Shown piece by piece: positions 43,842-56,447 of a DNA stretch of 64,000 bases (position 1 is the stretch's first letter; each line of letters opens with the position of its first letter). The notes below the pieces were generated by a model, which saw only the letters and a list, made by a program, of their open reading frames with translations, searched no databases and had not been told where the DNA came from. The position numbers were made by a program, and so were the translations under genes. Source of the DNA: Amblyomma americanum (Eukaryota > Arthropoda > Arachnida > Ixodida > Ixodidae); assembly GCF_052857255.1 (NCBI RefSeq), contig NC_135500.1:49874272-49938271 (forward strand), in the 5' to 3' direction.

Positions 43842-46800
43842 GGCAGCAGCGGCGGCAGCAGCCAAGTCGACCAACTGTGAACGCTGTTCTACTGCATTTT
43901 TGCAGGGCCGACAGATGTGTACATCGATGTTCGTGTGATCAGCTACCGCACCTTGATTCAAGAGAGGAAAGAGGGCAAATCTTGACGATACCGGCCGACG
44001 CCCTGCCTGCAGCTGCGCAACATCTCTCGGAGCATCGTGACGTCAACGTGACCAAGCATGTCGCTGTCAAGCGTATAAGAAGGACGGAACCACCCTCGGC
44101 TGTGCTTTTTGGCAGCAGCGGCGGCAGCAGCCAAGTCGACCAACTGTGAACGCTGTTCTACTGCATTTTTGCAGGGCCGACAGATGTGTACATCGATGTT
44201 CGTGTGATCAGCTACCGCACCTTGATTCAAGAGAGGAAAGAGGGCAAATCTTGACGATACCGGCCGACGCCCTGCCTGCAGCTGCGCAACATCTCTCGGA
44301 GCATCGTGACGTCAACGTGACCAAGCATGTCGCTGTCAAGCGTATAAGAAGGACGGAACCACCCTCGGCTGAGCTTTTTGGCAGCAGCGGCGGCAGCAGC
44401 CAAGTCGACCAACTGTGAACGCTGTTCTACTGCATTTTTGCAGGGCCGACAGATGTGTACATCGATGTTCGTGTGATCAGCTACCGCACCTTGATTCAAG
44501 AGAGGAAAGAGGGCAAATCTTGACGATACCGGCCGACGCCCTGCCTGCAGCTGCGCAACATCTCTCGGAGCATCGTGACGTCAACGTGACCAAGCATGTC
44601 GCTGTCAAGCGTATAAGAAGGACGGAACCACCCTCGGCTGAGCTTTTTGGCAGCAGCGGCGGCAGCAGCCAAGTCGACCAACTGTGAACGCTGTTCTACT
44701 GCATTTTTGCAGGGCCGACAGATGTGTACATCGATGTTCGTGTGATCAGCTACCGCACCTTGATTCAAGAGAGGAAAGAGGGCAAATCTTGACGATACCG
44801 GCCGACGCCCTGCCTGCAGCTGCGCAACATCTCTCGGAGCATCGTGACGTCAACGTGACCAAGCATGTCGCTCTCAAGCGTATAAGAAAGACGGAACCAC
44901 CCTCGGCTGAGCTTTTTGGCAGCAGCGGCGGCAGCAGCCAAGTCGAACAACTGTGAACGCTGTTCTACTGCATTTTTGCAGGGCCGACAGATGTGTACAT
45001 CGATGTTCGTGTGATCAGCTACCGCACCTTGATTCAAGAGAGGAAAGAGGGCAAATCTTGACGATACCGGCCGACGTCCTGCCTGCAGCTGCGCAACATC
45101 TCTCGGAGCATCGTGACGTCAACGTGACCAAGCATGTCGCTGTCAAGCGTATAAGAAGGACGGAACCACCCTCGGCTGAGCTTATTGGCAGCAGCGGCGG
45201 CAGCAGCCAAGTCGACCAACTGTGAACGCTGTTCTACTGCATTTTTGCAGGGCCGACAGATGTGTACATCGATGTTCGTGTGATCAGCTACCGCACCTTG
45301 ATTCAAGAGAGGAAAGAGGGCAAATCTTGACGATACCGGCCGACGCCCTGCCTGCAGCTGCGCAACATCTCTCGGAGCATCGTGACGTCAACGTGACCAA
45401 GCATGTCGCTCGCAAGCGTATAAGAAAGACGGAACCACCCTCGGCTGAGCTTTTTGGCAGCAGCGGCGGCAGCAGCCAAGTCGAACAACTGTGAACGCTG
45501 TTCTACTGCATTTTTGCAGGGCCGACAGATGTGTACATCGATGTTCGTGTGATCAGCTACCGCACCTTGATTCAAGAGAGGAAAGAGGGCAAATCTTGAC
45601 GATACCGGCCGACGCCCTGCCTGCAGCTGCGCAACATCTCTCGGAGCATCGTGACGTCAACGTGACCAAGCATGTCGCTGTCAAGCGTATAAGAAGGACG
45701 GAACCACCCTCGGCTGTGCTTTTTGGCAGCAGCGGCGGCAGCAGCCAAGTCGACCAACTGTGAACGCTGTTCTACTGCATTTTTGCAGGGCCGACAGATG
45801 TGTACATCGATGTTCGTGTGATCAGCTACCGCACCTTGATTCAAGAGAGGAAAGAGGGCAAATCTTGACGATACCGGCCGACGCCCTGCCTGCAGCTGCG
45901 CAACATCTCTCGGAGCATCGTGACGTCAACGTGACCAAGCATGTCGCTGTCAAGCGTATAAGAAGGACGGAACCACCCTCGGCTGTGCTTTTTGGCAGCA
46001 GCGGCGGCAGCAGCCAAGTCGACCAACTGTGAACGCTGTTCTACTGCATTTTTGCAGGGCCGACAGATGTGTACATCGATGTTCGTGTGATCAGCTACCG
46101 CACCTTGATTCAAGAGAGGAAAGAGGGCAAATCTTGACGATACCGGCCGACGCCCTGCCTGCAGCTGCGCAACATCTCTCGGAGCATCGTGACGTCAACG
46201 TGACCAAGCATGTCGCTGTCAAGCGTATAAGAAGGACGGAACCACCCTCGGCTGAGCTTTTTGGCAGCAGCGGCGGCAGCAGCCAAGTCGACCAACTGTG
46301 AACGCTGTTCTACTGCATTTTTGCAGGGCCGACAGATGTGTACATCGATGTTCGTGTGATCAGCTACCGCACCTTGATTCAAGAGAGGAAAGAGGGCAAA
46401 TCTTGACGATACCGGCCGACGCCCTGCCTGCAGCTGCGCAACATCTCTCGGAGCATCGTGACGCCAACGTGACCAAGCATGTCGCTCTCAAGCGTATAAG
46501 AAAGACGGAACCACCCTCGGCTGAGCTTTTTGGCAGCAGCGGCGGCAGCAGCCAAGTCGAACAACTGTGAACGCTGTTCTACTGCAATTTTGCAGGGCCG
46601 ACAGATGTGTACATCGATGTTCGTGTGATCAGCTACCGCACCTTGATTCAAGAGAGGAAAGAGGGCAAATCTTGACGATACCGGCCGACGTCCTGCCTGC
46701 AGCTGCGCAACATCTCTCGGAGCATCGTGACGTCAACGTGACCAAGCATGTCGCTGTCAAGCGTATAAGAAGGACGGAACCACCCTCGGCTGAGCTTATT

Positions 46801-49800
46801 GGCAGCAGCGGCGGCAGCAGCCAAGTCGACCAACTGTGAACGCTGTTCTACTGCATTTTTGCAGGGCCGACAGATGTGTACATCGATGTTCGTGTGATCA
46901 GCTACCGCACCTTGATTCAAGAGAGGAAAGAGGGCAAATCTTGACGATACCGGCCGACGCCCTGCCTGCAGCTGCGCAACATCTCTCGGAGCATCGTGAC
47001 GTCAACGTGACCAAGCATGTCGCTCTCAAGCGTATAAGAAAGACGGAACCACCCTCGGCTGAGCTTTTTGGCAGCAGCGGCGGCAGCAGCCAAGTCGAAC
47101 AACTGTGAACGCTGTTCTACTGCATTTTTGCAGGGCCGACAGATGTGTACATCGATGTTCGTGTGATCAGCTACCGCACCTTGATTCAAGAGAGGAAAGA
47201 GGGCAAATCTTGACGATACCGGCCGACGCCCTGCCTGCAGCTGCGCAACATCTCTCGGAGCATCGTGACGTCAACGTGACCAAGCATGTCGCTGTCAAGC
47301 GTATAAGAAGGACGGAACCACCCTCGGCTGTGCTTTTTGGCAGCAGCGGCGGCAGCAGCCAAGTCGACCAACTGTGAACGCTGTTCTACTGCATTTTTGC
47401 AGGGCCGACAGATGTGTACATCGATGTTCGTGTGATCAGCTACCGCACCTTGATTCAAGAGAGGAAAGAGGGCAAATCTTGACGATACCGGCCGACGTCC
47501 TGCCTGCAGCTGCGCAACATCTCTCGGAGCATCGTGACGTCAACGTGACCAAGCATGTCGCTGTCAAGCGTATAAGAAGGACGGAACCACCCTCGGCTGA
47601 GCTTTTTGGCAGCAGCGGCGGCAGCAGCCAAGTCGAACAACTGTGAACGCTGTTCTACTGCATTTTTGCAGGGCCGACAGATGTGTACATCGATGTTCGT
47701 GTGATCAGCTACCGCACCTTGATTCAAGAGAGGAAAGAGGGCAAATCTTGACGATACCGGCCGACGCCCTGCCTGCAGCTGCGCAACATCTCTCGGAGCA
47801 TCGTGACGTCAACGTGACCAAGCATGTCGCTGTCAAGCGTATAAGAAGGACGGAACCACCCTCGGCTGTGCTTTTTGGCAGCAGCGGCGGCAGCAGCCAA
47901 GTCGACCAACTGTGAACGCTGTTCTACTGCATTTTTGCAGGGCCGACAGATGTGTACATCGATGTTCGTGTGATCAGCTACCGCACCTTGATTCAAGAGA
48001 GGAAAGAGGGCAAATCTTGACGATACCGGCCGACGCCCTGCCTGCAGCTGCGCAACATCTCTCGGAGCATCGTGACGTCAACGTGACCAAGCATGTCGCT
48101 GTCAAGCGTATAAGAAGGACGGAACCACCCTCGGCTGAGCTTTTTGGCAGCAGCGGCGGCAGCAGCCAAGTCGACCAACTGTGAACGCTGTTCTACTGCA
48201 TTTTTGCAGGGCCGACAGATGTGTACATCGATGTTCGTGTGATCAGCTACCGCACCTTGATTCAAGAGAGGAAAGAGGGCAAATCTTGACGATACCGGCC
48301 GACGCCCTGCCTGCAGCTGCGCAACATCTCTCGGAGCATCGTGACGTCAACGTGACCAAGCATGTCGCTCTCAAGCGTATAAGAAAGACGGAACCACCCT
48401 CGGCTGAGCTTTTTGGCAGCAGCGGCGGCAGCAGCCAAGTCGAACAACTGTGAACGCTGTTCTACTGCATTTTTGCAGGGCCGACAGATGTGTACATCGA
48501 TGTTCGTGTGATCAGCTACCGCACCTTGATTCAAGAGAGGAAAGAGGGCAAATCTTGACGATACCGGCCGACGTCCTGCCTGCAGCTGCGCAACATCTCT
48601 CGGAGCATCGTGACGTCAACGTGACCAAGCATGTCGCTGTCAAGCGTATAAGAAGGACGGAACCACCCTCGGCTGAGCTTATTGGCAGCAGCGGCGGCAG
48701 CAGCCAAGTCGACCAACTGTGAACGCTGTTCTACTGCATTTTTGCAGGGCCGACAGATGTGTACATCGATGTTCGTGTGATCAGCTACCGCACCTTGATT
48801 CAAGAGAGGAAAGAGGGCAAATCTTGACGATACCGGCCGACGCCCTGCCTGCAGCTGCGCAACATCTCTCGGAGCATCGTGACGTCAACGTGACCAAGCA
48901 TGTCGCTCTCAAGCGTATAAGAAAGACGGAACCACCCTCGGCTGAGCTTTTTGGCAGCAGCGGCGGCAGCAGCCAAGTCGAACAACTGTGAACGCTGTTC
49001 TACTGCATTTTTGCAGGGCCGACAGATGTGTACATCGATGTTCGTGTGATCAGCTACCGCACCTTGATTCAAGAGAGGAAAGAGGGCAAATCTTGACGAT
49101 ACCGGCCGACGCCCTGCCTGCAGCTGCGCAACATCTCTCGGAGCATCGTGACGTCAACGTGACCAAGCATGTCGCTGTCAAGCGTATAAGAAGGACGGAA
49201 CCACCCTCGGCTGTGCTTTTTGGCAGCAGCGGCGGCAGCAGCCAAGTCGACCAACTGTGAACGCTGTTCTACTGCATTTTTGCAGGGCCGACAGATGTGT
49301 ACATCGATGTTCGTGTGATCAGCTACCGCACCTTGATTCAAGAGAGGAAAGAGGGCAAATCTTGACGATACCGGCCGACGCCCTGCCTGCAGCTGCGCAA
49401 CATCTCTCGGAGCATCGTGACGTCAACGTGACCAAGCATGTCGCTGTCAAGCGTATAAGAAGGACGGAACCACCCTCGGCTGTGCTTTTTGGCAGCAGCG
49501 GCGGCAGCAGCCAAGTCGACCAACTGTGAACGCTGTTCTACTGCATTTTTGCAGGGCCGACAGATGTGTACATCGATGTTCGTGTGATCAGCTACCGCAC
49601 CTTGATTCAAGAGAGGAAAGAGGGCAAATCTTGACGATACCGGCCGACGCCCTGCCTGCAGCTGCGCAACATCTCTCGGAGCATCGTGACGTCAACGTGA
49701 CCAAGCATGTCGCTCTCAAGCGTATAAGAAGGACGGAACCACCCTCGGCTGAGCTTTTTGGCAGCAGCGGCGGCAGCAGCCAAGTCGACCAACTGTGAAC

Positions 49801-51975
49801 GCTGTTCTACTGCATTTTTGCAGGGCCGACAGATGTGTACATCGATGTTCGTGTGATCAGCTACCGCACCTTGATTCAAGAGAGGAAAGAGGGCAAATCT
49901 TGACGATACCGGCCGACGCCCTGCCTGCAGCTGCGCAACATCTCTCGGAGCATCGTGACGTCAACGTGACCAAGCATGTCGCTCTCAAGCGTATAAGAAA
50001 GACGGAACCACCCTCGGCTGAGCTTTTTGGCAGCAGCGGCGGCAGCAGCCAAGTCGACCAACTGTGAACGCTGTTCTACTGCATTTTTGCAGGGCCGACA
50101 GATGTGTACATCGATGTTCGTGTGATCAGCTACCGCACCTTGATTCAAGAGAGGAAAGAGGGCAAATCTTGACGATACCGGCCGACGCCCTGCCTGCAGC
50201 TGCGCAACATCTCTCGGAGCATCGTGACGTCAACGTGACCAAGCATGTCGCTCTCAAGCGTATAAGAAGGACGGAACCACCCTCGGCTGAGCTTTTTGGC
50301 AGCAGCGGCGGCAGCAGCCAAGTCGACCAACTGTGAACGCTGTTCTACTGCATTTTTGCAGGGCCGACAGATGTGTACATCGATGTTCGTGTGATCAGCT
50401 ACCGCACCTTGATTCAAGAGAGGAAAGAGGGCAAATCTTGACGATACCGGCCGACGCCCTGCCTGCAGCTGCGCAACATCTCTCGGAGCATCGTGACGTC
50501 AACGTGACCAAGCATGTCGCTCTCAAGCGTATAAGAAAGACGGAACCACCCTCGGCTGAGCTTTTTGGCAGCAGCGGCGGCAGCAGCCAAGTCGACCAAC
50601 TGTGAACGCTGTTCTACTGCATTTTTGCAGGGCCGACAGATGTGTACATCGATGTTCGTGTGATCAGCTACCGCACCTTGATTCAAGAGAGGAAAGAGGG
50701 CAAATCTTGACGATACCGGCCGACGCCCTGCCTGCAGCTGCGCAACATCTCTCGGAGCATCGTGACGTCAACGTGACCAAGCATGTCGCTCTCAAGCGTA
50801 TAAGAAGGACGGAACCACCCTCGGCTGAGCTTTTTGGCAGCAGCGGCGGCAGCAGCCAAGTCGACCAACTGTGAACGCTGTTCTACTGCATTTTTGCAGG
50901 GCCGACAGATGTGTACATCGATGTTCGTGTGATCAGCTACCGCACCTTGATTCAAGAGAGGAAAGAGGGCAAATCTTGACGATACCGGCCGACGCCCTGC
51001 CTGCAGCTGCGCAACATCTCTCGGAGCATCGTGACGTCAACGTGACCAAGCATGTCGCCGTCAAGCGTATAAGAAGGACGGAACCACCCTCGGCTGAGCT
51101 TTTTGGCAGCAGCGGCGGCAGCAGCCAAGTCGACCAACTGTGAACGCTGTTCTACTGCATTTTTGCAGGGCCGACAGATGTGTACATCGATGTTCGTGTG
51201 ATCAGCTACCGCACCTTGATTCAAGAGAGGAAAGAGGGCAAATCTTGACGATACCGGCCGACGCCCTGCCTGCAGCTGCGCAACATCTCTCGGAGCATCG
51301 TGACGTCAACGTGACCAAGCATGTCGCTCTCAAGCGTATAAGAAAGACGGAACCACCCTCGGCTGAGCTTTTTGGCAGCAGCGGCGGCAGCAGCCAAGTC
51401 GAACAACTGTGAACGCTGTTCTACTGCATTTTTGCAGGGCCGACAGATGTGTACATCGATGTTTGTGTGATCAGCTACCGCACCTTGATTCAAGAGAGGA
51501 AAGAGGGCAAATCTTGACGATACCGGCCGACGTCCTGCCTGCAGCTGCGCAACATCTCTCGGAGCATCGTGACGTCAACGTGACCAAGCATGTCGCTGTC
51601 AAGCGTATAAGAAGGACGGAACCACCCTCGGCTGAGCTTATTGGCAGCAGCGGCGGCAGCAGCCAAGTCGACCAACTGTGAACGCTGTTCTACTGCATTT
51701 TTGCAGGGCCGACAGATGTGTACATCGATGTTCGTGTGATCAGCTACCGCACCTTGATTCAAGAGAGGAAAGAGGGCAAATCTTGACGATACCGGCCGAC
51801 GCCCTGCCTGCAGCTGCGCAACATCTCTCGGAGCATCGTGACGTCAACGTGACCAAGCATGTCGCTCTCAAGCGTATAAGAAGGACGGAACCACCCTCGG
51901 CTGAGCTTTTTGGCAGCAGCGGCGGCAGCAGCCAAGTCGAACAACTGTGAACGCTGTTCTACTGCATTTTTGCAG
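43842..51975 (+). repeat. 30 x 269-bp tandem promoter-monomer array
   Basis: Thirty complete units (43877-51946, exact period 269, no indels) plus partial ends. Units differ at a handful of positions: GACGCC/GACGTC, GCTGTC/GCTCTC, AGAAGG/AGAAAG, GTGCTTTTT/GAGCTTTTT/GAGCTTATT, GTCGACC/GTCGAAC. Each has TGACGTCA (first copy 44038-44045; altered to TGACGCCA near 46460), then TATAAGAA 36 bp on (44074-44081), then a CAGCAGCGGCGGCAGCAGC block. The last unit stops at TTTTTGCAG (51975) and runs into the 5' UTR of a LINE. I read it as that LINE's 5' promoter repeat. The 90-codon ORFs on both strands of every unit are by-products, since 269 is not a multiple of three. Confidence 0.9.
44038..44081 (+). 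promoter_or_regulatory. CRE plus TATA-like core, representative of each monomer
   Basis: TGACGTCA followed 36 bp later by TATAAGAA. It repeats every 269 bp (the next TATAAGAA begins at 44343). A predicted start site about 31-37 nt downstream of TATA falls at the CTTTTTGGCAGCAGCGG block, which is also where the array begins at 43842. Confidence 0.55.
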
Positions 51976-52023
51976 GTTGGTCGAAAATTCCTCTGTATTA
52001 TTCTTACCTTTCTTCGTTACCCT

Positions 52024-52061
52024 TGCTGCTGCTACTGCTGCTGCTGCTGCTGCTGCTGCTG
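52024..52061 (+). repeat. (CTG)n in LINE 5' UTR
   Basis: About 12 CTG units with one CTA, between the array end and ORF1. Confidence 0.85.
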
Positions 52062-52141
52062 ATCTGTCGTTGTAATTTGATCTGTTTCTCTCGTAGTTCG
52101 TGGCTAAATACGCGTGTGTGAAATTGTGCTTGTATGCTGCC

Positions 52142-53047
52142 ATGCCTGCGGAGGTGTGTTCGGCCTGTAATGACGATTGCCCAGACGACGAGGGCTTTCC
52201 ATGTGTGGATTGCACTTATATGTACCACTTCGGAAAGTGCTCAGGAGTTGCTGAATCAACGTTCAGGTCAAAGGGTGAAGCATGGCGTAAGGCGTGGCGC
52301 TGTCCAACATGTCGGCATGCAGGCGCAAGGGGCAGCCAAAGTGGCAGGTCGAACACGGAGCCGGAAACTGATTATGCCAGCTTGTTCATGAGCATAAATG
52401 ACAAACTGGAACAGCTTATGACATTGAAGTGCACGGTGGAGAACATTGAGCAGTCGGTACAAACAATGTCAGATCAGTATGACACAATTCTTCAGCACAT
52501 TACCCGCCAAGATAAGGACATTGCCGAATTAAGGAAACGGGTTGACGCTATAGAAAGCAGGGAACCCTTGCTTGACTCTGAACAGATAATGAAGGATATT
52601 AATGACCTTGAGTGGCAGAGCAGGAAATGAAACCTCGAATTCCATGGAATTTCAGAAAGTGAAAATGAAGACCTGTTGTCGAAGGTTAACGCTGTTACGA
52701 GCAAGGTGAGCCTGCCCGCGCTGACTGTGAGCGATGTGGCCGCTGTGCATCGATTGCCAGCAGCTAAAGATAACGTCCCAGCGATTCTTGTCCGGTTTTC
52801 AAGACAATCACACAAAGATCTGTTCTTGAGCAAGAGGGCAGAACTGAACCAAATGAAAACAAACTGCTTTATGCTCGAGAACTTGACAAAAAGGAACAAG
52901 GAGTTGCTTAGGGACGCAAAAAACTGGGCAAAAAACAACAACTTCAAGTACGTTTGGCACAGAAATGGGAAAATTTTTGTCAGACAGCGAGACGGGGCGA
53001 ATGCAATTTATGTTGCGTGTAAGGCAGATTTGGATAAAGCTGCTTAG
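52142..53047 (+). pseudogene. LINE ORF1 with PHD finger
   Basis: From ATG 52142: MPAEVCSACNDDCPDDEGFP, CVDCTYMYHFGKC and RWRCPTC-like CPTCR complete a C4HC3 PHD-type finger in the first 60 residues. Then a coiled coil (KLEQLMTLKCTVENIEQSVQ through DIAELRKRVDAIE), then NLEFHGI, VHRLPAAKDNVPAILVRFS and KKRNKELL-like segments of the L1-ORF1-like RNA-binding fold, ending at TAG 53045-53047. One in-frame TGA (52628-52630), before NLEFHGI, is the only lesion. PHD fingers in CR1-type ORF1 proteins are known; the target of the finger is unknown. Confidence 0.85.
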
Positions 53048-53132
53048 CTTTATTACGTGTATCTTTTTCGTTAGTCTTTTTCAGTTTCAGTTTTGTCAGT
53101 GACAGCGTCAAGGTGCAATTCCTTCATTGCAC

Positions 53133-55984
53133 ATGGCGTTGGACACTTCTGATTGTGTAATGCCAAGTGAATTTCTGAATGTTTGCGGATCTCAGAACCC
53201 GCAATCATTTAGTGTATTTCATTTAAATGCTCGTTCAGCGGTGGCTAAGACAGCCGATCTCGAGTTGCTTTTTACGCAGTTAGGCTTTGATTTTGATACG
53301 GTCATGCTGACCGAAACTTGGTATACTGAACATAACAATGTATTCAAGCTTCCTTTGTATGACTCACACTTTATCAATCGCACGAACAGTCGCGGTGGTG
53401 GCGTACTATTGATGGTAAAAAAACATTTTCAATCTGAAGTGTTGCATGAATTTTCTTTTGTCCACCCTGATTATGAAGTCCTGTCTCTTGTTATCGAAAG
53501 GAAGGTTGTGGCAGTTATCTATCGCCCCCCAAGCGGAAACTTAAAATCCTTTTTTTCCTTTCTCGACTTTTTCTTATCTTTTATAAGCGAAAACAAATAC
53601 GATGTCATTTTAGGTGGTGATTTCAATATCAACTTCCTTGTAGACAACCCCACGAAAATTGAATTTGAAAATCTATTAAATTCCTTCGCTGTTCAGAACG
53701 TGATTTCCAATCCTACACGTGTTACACTGCAGTCTGAATCACTAATTGACCTATTTATAACCAATACGCACATGCCTGTCCTGAACGCAGGTGTAATAAA
53801 TACAGATATCAGTGACCACCGCGCCACCTTTATGTGCATTCCGAAAAGTAAATTTCCTAATAGAAAAGTGACAACGAAATTATTTCGGGATATTTCGACA
53901 AAAAAACTGAACACTTTCAAAGAGGAAGTTAATAGTCATGATTGGAGTGACGTTCTCAATGAAACAGCTGCCGAAAGGGCTTACGCTTTGTTTTTAACGG
54001 CCTTTTTACGTATATACAACAAGTGTTTTCCTTATAAACATGCAGAGAAACGTAAGAACATCAGGAAGCCATGGATTACACCTGAATTGCTGAAGAAAAT
54101 TCGTAAAAAGGACAAGCTTTACAAAAAGTTTGAAAAAACACGAGACCCTGACATATTTAAAGCGTTTAAAGTGTTTCGAAATAAACTGACGACGGAAATA
54201 CGGAGAGCGCGCGATCAATATTTTTGTGACAAGTTTTCCTCTATGAATAAGTCAGATGAATTATGGAGGAAACTGAATGCACTTCTGGGCAGGTCTTCAG
54301 GTTCAAGCTTAATAACAACAATTCAGAATGGGGGTAAGGAATTGACAGGCATTGACTTAGCTAATGCATTTAACAGCGACTTTACAAATACAACTAGTAA
54401 TTTCGTCGATTCAAATACTCTTAATACTCGAAACGAGAAATCTATGTTCTTAACGCCAATATCAGTCAGAGGTGATATCGGTTTTCATGGGCTTAAATAA
54501 CAGTAAAAGTGCTGACGCAGACGACATTGTAATAAAACCAGTAAAGTATGTGATAGAAGACATAGCAGGGTGCTTAACTCAAATATATAACCTTTGTTTA
54601 TCTCAAGGACTATTTCCGAAGCAAATGCAGCTTGCCAAAGTGAGTGTACTGCACAAGAAAGGAAGTAAGAATGAATTTACAAACTTTAGACCCGTGTCAA
54701 TACTTCCAGTTTTTTCTAAAGGATTTGAAAAAATGATTCTCTCTAGAATAACAAATTTTAGTGAACAATGCAATAATCTTCACGACGCGCAATACGGCTT
54801 CAGAAAACACAGATCAACAGAAATGGCACTGCTGGAGCAAAAGGAATTTGTTCTAGAATCTCTCGAAAACAAAGAAGTAGCCCTTGGGGTATACGTCGAT
54901 TTCACAAAAGCTTTTGATTACTTAAATTACTATCCTACTGAAAAAACTTGAAATGTACGGCTTCCGTGGAACTGTGCTATCGCTTTTGACATCCTACCTA
55001 AATGATCGAAACCAGTACGTATATTTAAATGGCTACTCGTCCCATGTATTGCCCATTTCTGCAGGTGTGCCTCAGGGGAGTATTCTTGGCCCGTTTCTTT
55101 TTAATTTGTACCTAAATGACATCATAAGCATCGATCCCACGATAAAATTTGTCATTTACGCGGATGATGTGACACTGTTGTTCACTGCAGCTAGCGCAGA
55201 TGAGGTCATCACTAGAGCGAACAAAACTCTTGAGAAATTAGACATATGGGCCCAACTGAACAAATTAAAAATAAACGTTAGTAAAACGAAGGCTGTCCTA
55301 TACCGTGCGAAAAACAAAATTATTAGCATAGACAGAGACATTAAGTTGAACAACTCAAAGATAGAGATAGTAAACACATTCAAAATACTTGGAGTATATT
55401 TCACCGAAAATATGACGTGGGACAATCACGTGAGCCACGTTATCTCAAAACTGTCTTGCATCGTGGGAGTAACGTACGCAAACAGATATACTCTACCTCC
55501 AAAGGTTAAACTTTTATTGTACAATGCACTATTCCACTCACACATAAACTATTGCCAACTAGTCTGGGGGAATACAACCAAAGGAAATTTGCAAAAAATT
55601 CTGACATTGCAGAAAAAAATGTTAAGAAACATTGAAAACGTCCCCAGAAGTCACCCTTCCCACCTTTTGTTCTCGAAATATTGCATAATGAAAATAGACA
55701 GCCTATACTCGCACGGCTTGTGTTCGCGTTATAGGATTGAAATAAAAAACAACACTCATTGTCTATTATGGTTGGCATCTCTTTGTAAAAGGACACTAGC
55801 TTATGAATATAGAAGCACACAGCCTTGGTTAGTAAAAACGTGCAGGACAGATTATGGACGACAAATGATAAACAGATTGCTACCACACTTGTTAAATATC
55901 TGTTACAGAATCGGTATCACTCCCGAGTTAACTTCAAAAAGAGAACTGAAATTACTGTTCATAGAAAACAATTCCTTCATATGA
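53133..55984 (+). pseudogene. LINE ORF2: APE endonuclease and RT
   Basis: Endonuclease: FHLNARSAVAKTADLELLF, TETWYTE, SRGGGVLLM, VIYRPPSGN, VILGGDFNINF, DISDHRATF. RT: KSADADDIVIKP, VSVLHKKGSKNEFTNFRPVS, QYGFRKHRSTEMAL, VDFTKAFDYLN, AGVPQGSILGPFLFNLYLND, FVIYADDVTLLF, ILGVYFTENMTWDNH. The C-terminus has HINYCQLVWGN and ends in TGA 55982-55984. Two single-base frame changes, near 54465-54475 and near 54925-54935 just after the AFDYLN motif, are the only lesions. All catalytic motifs are present, so the copy is young. Confidence 0.88.
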
Positions 55985-56414
55985 TGGGGTATTTCTAGCA
56001 TTTTGCATATGTACGCTGTACCTTTCCTTGAGCAACGCTTTTCTGTTCATGCGCATTGTTTTCTCCGTCTCTTTCCTTTACTTATGTAACGTTCTTGTTT
56101 TTTCGGGCTTTTTCCGGCATGTACTTTCGCTTATCACCGGTGTATCATACAGTTCAATTAGAATTGTTTTGTTTATTTTCCTTGTACAAGCCGATCTGAC
56201 TTTGTAAACAAAGCATTTCTGTATTTTGATTTGTGTTGTTATTATGCCGCTCTGCCATTATTTTATTTTATTTTTTTTCTCGTCCTCGCTTTTGTTTCTT
56301 GAATTTTTTGTAATCTGGGGAGCTGGGAACTAGTCAAGCTGAATTTTCAGCTTTTTTTCCCGCACTCCCTCACTTCATGAGTGAAATAAAGAATTTATTT
56401 ATTTATTTATTTAA
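55985..56414 (+). other. LINE 3' UTR and (ATTT)n tail
   Basis: T-rich 3' UTR, AATAAA at 56385-56390, tail AATTTATTTATTTATTTATTTAA to 56414. Confidence 0.8.
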
Positions 56415-56447
56415 TTCTGAATTTCAAATGCTGTCTTTCCTAGTCGC

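Larger units (their letters stand above)
43842..56414 (+). mobile_element. Full-length PHD-ORF1 LINE with tandem 5' monomers, 12.6 kb
   Basis: Monomer array (8.1 kb), unique 5' UTR with (CTG)n, PHD-finger ORF1, APE/RT ORF2, 3' UTR with AATAAA (56385-56390) and (ATTT)n tail. A PHD-type finger in ORF1 and the RT motifs point to a CR1-like clade. No target-site duplication is visible (flanks ...TTTGAATAAA and TCTGAATTTC...), which is common in this group. About two thirds of the element is promoter repeat. Confidence 0.78.

Noticed and set aside
43823..51944. About 60 overlapping 90-codon ORFs on both strands across the array
   Set aside because: They repeat with the 269-bp unit, start at GTG or other non-ATG codons, and 269 is not divisible by three so they never join. 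They are by-products of the tandem repeat.
43842..51975. CRISPR-like array
   Set aside because: There are no unique spacers between repeats: the whole 269 bp repeats. The context is a eukaryotic LINE.
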